Assembly (NCBI RefSeq): GCF_000485595.1
Contig: NW_014577366.1
Span: forward strand, 141,902-163,772
Direction: 5' to 3'
DNA from: Priapulus caudatus
Lineage: Eukaryota; Priapulida; Priapulimorpha; Priapulimorphida; Priapulidae
DNA: 21,871 bases
This document shows positions 1 through 8,700 of the stretch, piece after piece (the stretch's first letter is position 1; each line of letters opens with the position of its first letter). The translations under genes were made by a program, and so were the position numbers. The notes under the pieces were generated by a model. That model had not been told where the DNA came from. It saw only the letters and a list, made by a program, of their open reading frames with translations, and did no database searches.

Positions 1-569
1 AACAAATCCATGTTTAACCCTCCTCTTGAGGGTCAAAAGGTTATCAGACACTTATTCTTCGCACGTCAGCGGAAAGTACATTGCATGGTCCTTTCAATAA
101 AGTGATAGAAATGGTAGGTCAGCGCTAAAACAAAAAAGTTTTGCACCCGGTCAGTTAGACCATGTCCTCAGAAAATGTTTGATATCTGACCTTTCCCCCA
201 CTGTCCTTTGACCTGTGACCTCCAATTTCGCACTGGTGATGGGTTTCCTCCCCATCACACTATACACCGAATATTAAGAGCGTAGGTCAAGCCGTTGAGA
301 TTTGTGCCGCAATTCCGTATTTCCTCCTTTACCTTAAGTTAAGGGGGAAATATTCCCCCTCCATTGACACATCTTGACCTTTGACCCTTGACTCCCCAAC
401 TTCAACATCCCGAGTTATTTTCGCGATTCCCCCCCCTCCCAATGTCTTGAATATCAAGACCATACGTCGAGCGGTTAAGAATTGTGCCCGACTGTTGACG
501 GGCGCACGGACGGACGCACGCACAGACAATCATGCGATTCTACAAGCTGCATCCGACTTCGTCAGCTGA
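1..569 (+). repeat. Interspersed repeat family A, copy 1 (about 570 bp)
   Basis: It runs from AATCCATGTTTAACCCTCCT to ATGCGATTCTACAAGCTGCA and a short palindrome-like tail. Two further copies lie at 8092-8663 (inverted) and 19551-20055. Internal marks are repeated GACCTTTGACC words and a tract of GGACGGACGCACG units near the right end. There is no long reading frame and no clear terminal inverted repeat. The left end may be cut by the window edge. The class is unknown: it is non-autonomous, and either a SINE-like or a DNA element is possible. Confidence 0.85.
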
Positions 570-1190
570 CCTAAACACTATCATCATCACTTTAACTCCG
601 ACCATAACCATAATCAAACCTGCTATCATTAAAGATTAGGGTCCTAATGTAGACTTGACCTAGCAGCAATTGCTAGAGCCTACGCAGGTCAATCCTAAAA
701 TCAGATGCCTGTATATCCATAGTGGCTAAACGTTAGGTTAGGGTTAAAGCGTGTATATTGCGAGAATTTTCCAGTATTTTCCCCACTTTCATGATACCTA
801 CCGTTATTGCTTGAGTAACAGCAATTGTCTAGAGTAACGATAAAATGTCTTAGAACCTTCGTATTCACCAAATCCAATGAAATCATGCACGATTACAATT
901 TTGCGTTCTGTTTCTGTTTACCGTTGCCATCACTCGGACTTTCTCGCGGTAGCGCGAGACATCTATCACGGTGCAGCAAATTAAGCAATGCATATATAGT
1001 CGCACTGCAGAAATCAGGTCAGCGTGTAAACACAGACGTTCATACTATCGTAACAGGAGTGTAGTACTAATGCCACGTAAAGTCTGTTATTAGAGAAACT
1101 TGTGGATTGCCAGTCAGATAGTAACACGGGAATGACAATGACAGAAAGTGCTCTGAATTATTGACATAAAAATTACCATCAATAATATTT
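570..1190. other. Intergenic stretch with no recognised feature
   Basis: Only short, unrelated open frames occur on either strand. I see no splice-flanked coding match, RNA gene or clear repeat. Confidence 0.5.
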
Positions 1191-1193
1191 ACC

Positions 1194-1433
1194 AAAAGGT
1201 TATCAGGTCATGTTATAACTTCGATGGGGGACACACTCCTGTTATTTGTAGACAGATTAGTTTATTGGCATTTATTGCTTTACTAGCGACTTTGTGACGG
1301 TTAACTTTTGAACCTCCTTGATCGTGAGACAATTTATCCACACTCTTAGAAATCTTTTATGCTAAAAGGTGATCGGCTCATGTGTTAACTCTAGTGAGAA
1401 ACATACTCCTGTTATTTGTAGTCCGATTGGTTT
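1194..1433. repeat. Diverged tandem duplication, period about 170 bp
   Basis: AAAAGGTTATCAGGTCATGT at 1194 and AAAAGGTGATCGGCTCATGT at 1364 begin two related blocks of about 70 bp. Both run through ACTCCTGTTATTTGTAG to a GATTGGTTTA-type end. About 100 unrelated bases lie between them. Confidence 0.65.
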
Positions 1434-1440
1434 AAATTAT
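1432..1440. repeat. Target-site duplication, left copy (TTAAATTAT)
   Basis: It is a 9-of-9 match to 1781-1789 on the other side of the 340-bp element. Confidence 0.78.
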
Positions 1441-1780
1441 CGCAGTGGCTAGAGGTACGGTAGCCGTCGGTCGTTGAAGCCCCTTTTTGGCATTAGGGTT
1501 AGGGTTAGGGTTAGGATTAGGATTAGGGTTAGGGTTAGGGTTAGGGTTAGGGTTAGGGTTAGGATTAGGGTTAGGGTTAGGTTTAGGGTTATAGTTAGGG
1601 TTAGGGTTAGGGTTCTAGCTCATCTAAACTCTCAAATCGTGAATTTATTTCTCAAGGCGTTATTTCGAAATCTGGCGCCACCGCCGCCATCTTTGTCTCG
1701 TTAAGTATGAAAGCGAATGGACTCCCGTACCCGTAGCCTCGAGACATTAAGATACGGCTACCGTACCCGTAGCCACTGCC
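1441..1780. mobile_element. 340-bp terminal-inverted-repeat element with an internal telomeric array
   Basis: The left end GCAGTGGCTAGAGGTACGG and the inverted right end GCAGTGGCTACGGGTACGG pair for about 26 bases with two mismatches, through GTAGCCG. A perfect 9-bp direct repeat TTAAATTAT flanks it (1432-1440 and 1781-1789). A subterminal copy of CCCGTACCCGTAGCC sits at about 1724. The 9-bp duplication suggests Mutator-like transposition (inference). It has no coding capacity, so it is a MITE. Confidence 0.8.
1493..1614 (+). repeat. Interstitial telomere-type (TTAGGG)n array, about 20 units
   Basis: Most units are TTAGGG, with TTAGGA, TTAGGT and one ATAGTTAGGG variant scattered in between. 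The G-rich strand is plus. The array lies wholly inside the inverted-repeat element at 1441-1780. The long Arg-Val open frame across it is a by-product of the hexamer. Confidence 0.95.
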
Positions 1781-1789
1781 TTAAATTAT
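1781..1789. repeat. Target-site duplication, right copy (TTAAATTAT)
   Basis: It is identical to 1432-1440 and lies immediately outside the right inverted repeat. Confidence 0.78.
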
Positions 1790-2580
1790 TGGTCCAAATA
1801 ATGATAATGTGATAACTAGTTGGTCGAGAATTTATAGCTAGCTAGCCAGGTTTCCCCCTATCACTGTATCAGCTGCCTTCTCTCCTAAGCATAGCTAAGC
1901 AACTAGTGAGTCACTTTAGGTCGCAGGTCGATGGATCCGGCAGCACAAAAGGTCAATTTATGGGACCCCGTGATGCAGACCGGATGACTCGCCTAGGCTA
2001 AGGCCAAGCAAACACCTCCTCAATCATCATGAGTCAATGTCTAGAGTGTAAAAACTGTAAACACAGCTTTATAATTACACGTTTAAACGAAATTACGGTC
2101 ATCCAACAATTACAGAATTGGCACGCCTATAAAGCAGAAGAAACACTTTTCTAATAATTACACTATGGACTATTGTTACACATTCACAACATTGCAACGT
2201 AGATCAGTCGCCATTTTGGATCGCATTTTTGCAAATTGTTATCATGCCGCCACGGTTTTATAAATAATGCGATAAGGCTACATGTATAGCCACGCATTCC
2301 GTTTTATATAACGAACGCCGCAAATTACGCACTTACAGAGTTACACAAAGCGTGTTATTTTATAATAAAACTCACACTAAACTATTCGAAATCGCTTTCC
2401 GTCTTTCTCGACCAGTTCAATGTACGCTTGTAGACTTTCTGGAACATAGATGATCACACCGCGTCTTTTAGTTAATAGATCATCGCATTAATATATACAA
2501 TTACCCATCTATGGACGTTTGATGGCACCGCCCTCTTTTGGCAATATATGACAAGAAACAAATACACATCATATTATCAG
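1790..2580. other. Upstream region of LPGAT1, no feature recognised
   Basis: This is AT-rich single-copy-looking DNA. It probably includes the LPGAT1 promoter if the non-coding first exon is real, but I see no convincing TATA box at a proper distance and no CpG-rich block. Confidence 0.35.
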
Positions 2581-2589
2581 CATCCAGCA

Positions 2590-2691
2590 ATCAACGAGCG
2601 ATCAAAACGGAGAATGGAGAGTTTCTTGTACTGCTGCTGAGTTCGGTCACTGCATCTGTAGTTGTTAGAAGTTCTACATGCTTTATTACTG
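2590..2691 (+). other. LPGAT1: Possible non-coding first exon of LPGAT1
   Basis: A good donor (G|GTAAGT at 2692) has no coding sequence before it. The next strong acceptor is TTTTCAG at 5424-5430, 72 nt upstream of the LPGAT1 start. Splicing the two would give a 5' UTR intron of about 2.7 kb. The transcription start is unknown, so the left edge is a guess. Two short upstream reading frames would lie in this leader: ATG 2614 to TGA 2640 (8 codons), and ATG 2678, whose TGA is completed across the proposed junction. This is inference from splice signals only. Confidence 0.35.
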
Positions 2692-2871
2692 GTAAGTTTG
2701 TGTTAAAACGTTAATGGCATGTCTCAAATTTGAAAGTTGACCAGTTAATGAGTTCCAGTTAATGCAAACAATGGTCCTCATCCAGTTCCTATTGTTCTAC
2801 GAGTACGAGTCAATTACAGTCACAGTGTGAGTGTCATTATAGAGTAACCCGACCAGGCTGTGTGACTAACG

Positions 2872-2946
2872 TCAATACACCTATATATACTATACAATAC
2901 ACCTATATATACGTCTATATATACCTACAATACACCTATATATACA
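2872..2946. repeat. Short tandem repeat of ACACCTATATATAC-type units
   Basis: CAATACACCTATATATAC recurs three times, with a related GTCTATATATACCTA block between copies. It lies in the proposed 5' UTR intron of LPGAT1. Confidence 0.75.
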
Positions 2947-3336
2947 GGGTATCTAACCCTAGCAATACCGTTTCTTGGAGCTAATTATAGAGATGGAGTG
3001 TCACAGATGCGTATCTTGTATCTTGGGGTCCCTCTCTTGTATTTCACAAGGCACTGATTCTCTCTTTGGAATGTGCGGGGAAATCCTGTAGATAAGGAAA
3101 TTCTGTCTACAAGTTAGCATTAATTATTTTACTTTATCTAATTGATAATGCCTTTCTAACATATTCTAGTGCTGGTTTTAGTATTTTCGGTTCATCACTT
3201 TTTCAATCTACTACTCGTTCCCCTTTATTATAGGGGCCCTACCCTCTATAGAGGGTTCCGCGATTTGCACTAAAAATAGCAATATTACCTACAATCCTGT
3301 GCCGTCGGCCATCTCGGTTCCAAAAAGAGCGAACAC

Positions 3337-3345
3337 GTGTTGCGT
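3337..3345. repeat. Target-site duplication, left copy (GTGTTGCGT)
   Basis: It matches 4035-4043 exactly and abuts the left arm of the foldback element. Confidence 0.88.
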
Positions 3346-4034
3346 TAGACCGAATAATTCTGTCCCATATAACCTTTTTTATATTTTGGTGAGGTTATTG
3401 GGACAGAACGGGGTTCGTTGAAATTTCGTGAGATCGCATGCAAAATGCATGCGCTGCGAATGCGGTGTGTACGCCGCTATTGGCAAGCGGAAAAAAACCT
3501 ACCGTTCCCTTCTACGTGGCTTTACCTTGCTACTGATATGTGTATACATTCACTTCAATCGTTATTCACTTCTTAAAAGATTGTTTTCAGAAATCCTGCT
3601 TCATTTAACTTTAGTAAATTACGTTCGCCATTTACAAACAATCAGACCAATCAGAGCGAGTCTATCAGCCCTCCTGCAGCGCCACAGATACAAGCGAGAA
3701 CCAGGGGCTATTGTAACAGCCTCGTCTGATTGGTCTGATTGTTTGTAAATGGCGAACGTAATTTACTAAAGTTAAATGAAGCAGGATTTCTGAAAAACAA
3801 TCTTTTAAGAAGTGAATAACGATTGAAGTGAATGTATACACATATCAGTAGCAAGGTAAAGCCACGTAGAAGGGAACGGTAGGTTTTTTTTCGCGCCAAT
3901 AGCGGCGTACGGACCGCATTCGCAGCTCATGCATTTTGCATGCGATCTCACGAAATTTCAATGAACCCCGTTCTGTCCCAATAACCATCATCAAAATATA
4001 AAAAAGGTTATATGGGACAGAATTATTCGGTCTA
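3346..4034. mobile_element. 689-bp foldback element with arms of more than 300 bp and a perfect 9-bp target duplication
   Basis: The left arm (3346 to about 3660) and right arm (about 3720-4034) are near-identical inverted copies separated by about 60 bp. Both ends read TAGACCGAATAATTCTGTCC inward. The flanks are GTGTTGCGT at 3337-3345 and 4035-4043, identical over 9 bp. The arms differ by a few substitutions and small indels, for example near the TTTTGGTGAGG/TTTTGATGATGG site. Mirror reading frames of about 100 and 63 residues on the two strands come from the symmetry and are not genes. Long inverted repeats with a 9-bp duplication point to a Mutator-like foldback MITE (inference). Confidence 0.9.
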
Positions 4035-4043
4035 GTGTTGCGT
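4035..4043. repeat. Target-site duplication, right copy (GTGTTGCGT)
   Basis: It matches 3337-3345 exactly and abuts the right arm. Confidence 0.88.
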
Positions 4044-4450
4044 GTAATCTGCCGATCTGTACAATCAACCGATTTTACATTGGCTATAGTGTTATTATTG
4101 CAATAGATATTAGCAGTAAGTGGATCCCAATTTTGGAGACAGGTTTATCAGCTGGGGTTGTGTTAATTGCTAGTTCGATGAGATTGCGCAGGCCCGGTTT
4201 TGCAAGCAGGTTTACCATCGTGGGTTTTAGGTGCGAGTTCAATGATGCTGATGCCACACAGTCGCCAGATTCGTAGATTGAGCAGATCGGAAGATTGCAC
4301 GCAACACATATGTTCATAGACTTGAGTTTGTTTACATCGTGAGAGTTCAGAAATTTCACCGATGTTACTGCATCTACTCTAGCTATCAAACGCTACTTTT
4401 TATAATAGCTAGTGTATGCACGTTTGTCGACTGTCTGTAGTGTACGTAGT

Positions 4451-4531
4451 ATGGATAAGTACTTTGATTCACTAGACAACGTAGCCAAAGCACGCTATCT
4501 CGAGAAAATTGCGTGCATTGGGAATCGAGAC
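4451..4531 (+). pseudogene. Orphan N-terminal reading-frame fragment, cut by a transposon
   Basis: The ATG at 4451 opens 27 codons (MDKYFDSLDNVAKARYLEKI and seven more) with a helical, charged, protein-like composition. It stops looking like protein exactly where a hAT-like end begins at 4532. The pattern D-Y/F-F-x-S-L...RYxEK resembles the start of uncharacterised proteins often linked to invertebrate mobile DNA; I recall this only loosely. Family and function are unknown. Confidence 0.3.
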
Positions 4532-4900
4532 CAGGGGCGGATCCAGAGGGGGGGTCGAGGGGGTCCGGACCCCCCCCTTTTTACCACAAAAAAAGGAAAA
4601 AAAAGCATACACACGCATGCACGCACGCACGCACGCACGCGCACACACACACACACACTTCTCTTATATTGTCTCTATAAAAAAATCTTGTTTAGCGTTA
4701 GTTTTTCTGATAAAGATTTACTTATATATATGAAAATTCGTTATAAAAACCTAGAAATGGGCAAAGAGGGGTCTGCAGGCGTCCAGGGGACCGGATCTGA
4801 TACCGAAATTTTTGCATTCTAGACATCAAAATTACTGCTCAGATGCTCTCAGAATGCACCAATTTAAAAAAAAAATTGGGGGGGAGGTCCCCTCGGTGGG
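4532..4900. mobile_element. hAT-like non-autonomous element, only one terminus recognisable
   Basis: CAGGGGCGGATCCAG at 4532 is a typical hAT-type terminus. It is followed by G runs and the snap-back GGGGGTCCGGACCCCC. No matching inverted CTGGATCCGCCCCTG closes it. G-rich sequence (GGGGGGGAGGTCCCCTC) near 4877-4893 may be the subterminal part of the other end. It lies in the proposed LPGAT1 5' UTR intron and contains a CA/GC microsatellite. The right edge is approximate. Confidence 0.55.
4609..4658. repeat. Microsatellite, (ACGC)n followed by (AC)n
   Basis: ACGCATGCACGC units pass into an uninterrupted (AC)n run, inside the hAT-like remnant. Confidence 0.9.
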
Positions 4901-5430
4901 AACATTTAAGTGGTCTTCGGGTGTATTGCAATAACATTAACTTTTTATAACATATTCTATCTCTTATTGGTATTATTAAGTGCGTGACATTGACGTTAAC
5001 ATTCGTGATGGCGATGTTGTCCACGCCACAATGTGTCTACAGTGACACGTATGTTAGCTCGGGAATTGCTGGTATCGCTCATCAATAGAGAATAGATACC
5101 ATATGCAGCCCTTCATGAATACGTTTAGCTCTGATACTATCAGGAGTCTATCAATATCTTGATATCAATATATTGATAGACTCCTGATACTATAATCCCT
5201 CGTTTCCACTACCACAGGCCGAGTGGCCACTTGCCTGAGTGAGTATGGCAGTGCCAGTAGCAACTAGGGCTAGAATTAATACGTTGTACAGAAAATCCGC
5301 TGAAAATGCACCATGTACTAATACTACTAGTACTACCTAGGTTTGCCATCAGCTAGCACATAGTCCCCTGGCCCTGGTTACAATTTTACCTTTTGAAACA
5401 GACATATTTGATGAGTTTTCTCATTTTCAG
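4901..5430. other. Rest of the proposed LPGAT1 5' UTR intron
   Basis: Apart from the 48-bp hairpin element at 5140-5187, it is ordinary AT-rich DNA. It ends in a good polypyrimidine tract and acceptor at 5430. Confidence 0.4.
5140..5187. mobile_element. 48-bp near-perfect hairpin element with TACTA duplications
   Basis: TCAGGAGTCTATCAATAT at the left pairs with its inverse at the right. The centre TTGATATCAA is itself palindromic, so the whole 48 bp is nearly one palindrome. The flanks TACTA at 5135-5139 and 5188-5192 are identical. It shares its 17-bp arm with the hairpin at 12118-12161. It is far shorter than usual MITEs. Confidence 0.7.
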
Positions 5431-5502
5431 AAGAAACGGGAAACGGGTGTCTGAAAGTGGAATTTGGATCAAGCTTGGTCGTGGGTTTCGTCTATTGTAA
5501 CG
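5431..5502 (+). other. LPGAT1: Probable 5' UTR part of the first LPGAT1 coding exon
   Basis: The segment follows a pyrimidine-rich acceptor (GTTTTCTCATTTTCAG, ending at 5430). It has no ATG before the coding start at 5503. The start context ACGATGA is not a strong Kozak match, but the encoded N-terminus fits the family. Confidence 0.5.
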
Positions 5503-5746
5503 ATGAACGACAGAGAACCACCAGGCAGCATCTGGCAGACCGTGTATCTAGTCGGCAAGGTCTGCCTGAGGTTTGTTTACGTCCTGCTGAACAACCTCTA
5601 CTGCATCCCAACGTATTTATTATGGATGATTCTGCTGCTTCCATTGAAAAAGGTGAAACCGCAGACGTACTGGATGCTGGAGGGACTATTGTTTCGTTGG
5701 CTTCTGCTCATGGTGTCCATGTGGATCCAAACCAACGGCTACAAAA
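5503..5746 (+). CDS. LPGAT1: LPGAT1 coding exon 1 (residues 1-81 plus one base)
   Basis: This exon encodes the N-terminal membrane segments, including the family-typical stretch around LLNNLYCIPTYLL. It ends after GGC TAC AAA A, before the donor GTAAGT at 5747. The first base of the split isoleucine codon is contributed here. The preceding acceptor (TTTTCAG at 5424-5430) would place 72 nt of 5' UTR in the same exon. Confidence 0.93.
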
Positions 5747-8700
5747 GTAAGTCAAGTTTCCCAGTTTACATCTGGATCTGCTGGTCACAGTCTGTCAACC
5801 ATTTGGCTGTGTAGTAGCCACATGTCAAAATGATAAACGGAATATATAGTGGAAACAATAATTGGGGGCAGCAACGTTCTACCGCGGGTAGTGCAATTGA
5901 ATTCGGGCAAAAAGATCTGAGGGTGGTCGTGATAGAGTTCTGCTATGCTCGATGCTGAACTTCATCCATGAGCTAGACACTTCATCCCGATTCACTTCAA
6001 TTGCCACCGATCGGTTTAGAGTGCGGGACAGACTGAGGTTAACAACCTCACCTGCGTAACAACAAGTATTTTTGCTGGACAAAGCCTGTTACATAATCCA
6101 AAGAAACTCAGTTGTAGAGGCCTCTATGCTCTATGAATAGAGTAAATGGGACAATTAAAAAATGATGGAAAACTTCTGTTTGATATGAATAAGTGTTTGA
6201 ACTTGGGTGGGTACTATAAAGCAACACTTTGCTTATCCTGTAGCACTACAAGTTACAACACCTGCGGCTGTTATGTGATTTCCAGAAATACATTATAGCC
6301 ATGCTGTAAGATTATTCTGTGCAATAGTTAAGCAATGCAAAATTGCAACTGAGCAGAGAAGTAGCCGTTTAAAAAAAATATAATTTATACTTTCAGTCGT
6401 GGAGGTTGGAGAAGACATTTCGTCCTGCTATAACCAGGAGTGCATGGTCATGGTGAATCATCAGTCGTCGTCGGACGTGCCCATGCTCTTTGCATGCTTG
6501 TCGGAGAAAGCGGGTGGAAAGCTAGTTGAGGATATGATGTGGTTAATGGACAAGTTGTTTATGTGGACCAACTTTGGTGTTGTATCTCTCATCCACGGAG
6601 ACTTCTTTATACAGCAGGTTAGAAGTATTTTAGCTCTGAGCTTGTGTGTTCATATATATATACATATTATTTAACAATATTAACAAATATGCACCACCAA
6701 GTTTGCCTAATTGCTATAGCTGATACATGTGATAATTTTGACTAATTTAAGTAAATGACTTTTCTGCATATGCACGTAATATTCATTGTGCAGTAGACTT
6801 CAGGTTAGGGACCCGAGTAAATTGTGTAAATCTGTGGAGAAATTATCGGTTAAAAAACGTAGTATGTTCTCCCTAATGTTTATGCTTTATCAAACACTGT
6901 CACAGGGAAAGCATGGACGAGAGAATCAGCTTCAGTTGCTAGAGAAGCATTTAAATGATGTGTATCTTCCCCAAGGAAGGAAGTGGCTGGTCCTTTTCCC
7001 AGAGGGAGGATTTCTAAACAAACGACGAGAGAGAAGTCAGATGTATGTTCCTAAAATAGCGAGGCTATGATCTCTAAAAAAATCTGTCCACCTTTAAATA
7101 CCGTATCAATGTAATTCTTTATTTATTTTCTTCAGATGATCAATACAAGTCATGTCTTCTAATTAGTTCATATGTTTTGCATCTAAATTTGTCACATTAC
7201 ATCTGTTAGTCATTCTTGCTCAAAGAATCGTAGTTTTGCTTTGCAACTTTGGATGCCGCGCAATGCATGTTCATTATATCCTATCAAAACAGGTTTGCCA
7301 AGAAGAATAACCTACCACACTTGGAGTTGGTTGCTCTTCCTCGTGTCGGAGCAATGGCTACAATACTAGACAAACTGGCACCAAGGAAGACAACGGAAAA
7401 CCATGCCGTGCTGAAATCAACGGAAATGAATGCGGTTCCAGGTGAACTATGTGTTTATAAATTCTCAATCGTCTGTTGTAATGTGATAAATTTTTCATAA
7501 ATTCATGCCATATCATCGTTAGCTCACTGCTGCTTTGTTATAAATAAGTTTAATAAGTTTATAATTGCACATAATCCGTGATCAAGTCATTCTTCCGTAT
7601 TATTCATGGATCTGACTATTCGATACCTATTGGATGTCCACTTGAGATTATTCACTATTTCACTGTTATTATGTTTGTGTTATTATAGGTTATTATTCAT
7701 ATTTGTGTGTGCATGTCGTCGTCTGCATGTGTGCGTGTCATCGTATGTGTGTGCGCGTGTCATCGCGTGCATGCGTGCGTGTCATCGTATGTGTGTGCGC
7801 GTGTAATCGCGTGCATGCGTGCGTGTCATCATATGCGTGATTGTCATCACATGCGTGCGCACGTGTTGCAGAGAACAAGCGTATGAAGTGGCTGGTCGAC
7901 ATCACGGTTGGTTACTCCAACCCGCAGCAGCCCCTCGATCTGCTGAACGTCTGCCTAGGCATCCAGCCGCCGTGCACGACGACGATGTACTACCGACGTT
8001 TCCCCGTAGATGACATACCTCGCGAGATGCACGCGCTCACAGAGTGGATGTACGACAGGTGCGTGCATGGGTGCGACCGTCTGTTTTTAGCTCATCTGAC
8101 ATAGTCAGATGCAGCTTGTAGAATCGCATGATCGTCCGTGCGTCCGTCCGTGCGTCGTGGTCCGTCCGTGCGTCCGTCAACAGTTGGGCACAAACTTTAC
8201 CGCTCGACGTACGGTCACGATATTCGGGACGTGGGGGGTAATCCGAAAACGAGTTGGGATGTCGAAGCTGGGGGTCAAAGGTCAAAGGTCAAGAGGTGTA
8301 AAAGAAGGGGGAACATTCACTCCTTAACTTAAGGTATAGGGAGGAAATACAGAATTGCGGCACAAATCTAAACGGCTCGACCTAGGCTCGTGATAGTCGG
8401 TGTATAGCATCATGGTAGGAAAAGCCATCACTGTGCCGAAATTGGAGGTCACAGGTCAAAGGTCAATGGCACAGGGCAGATTTTAGACATTTTCTGAGGA
8501 CATGGTCTGACGGAGCGATTGAAAAACTTTTTTGTTTCAGCGGTGACCTAGCATTTTTATGGCATTATTGAAAGGACCATGAAATCTACTTTCTGCTGAC
8601 ATGCGAAGAGTAAGTGTCAGATAACCTTTTGACCTTCAAGAGGAGGGTTAAACATGGATTTTTGACTGTCTGTTAGAAAGAATTTGACTGCCGGGTTTGC

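Noticed and set aside
1474-1704. Arg-Val dipeptide open frame
   Set aside because: It is a direct translation of the (TTAGGG)n array and its flanks, not a gene.
3428-3899. Near-identical open frames on both strands, which could suggest a small duplicated membrane-protein gene
   Set aside because: They are the two arms of the foldback element read in mirror image. There is no conserved motif, and the frame runs across the loop into the other arm.
4609-4658. A possible CRISPR-like or regularly spaced array
   Set aside because: The regularity is plain ACGC/AC microsatellite. No repeat-spacer structure exists anywhere in the window, and the DNA is eukaryotic.
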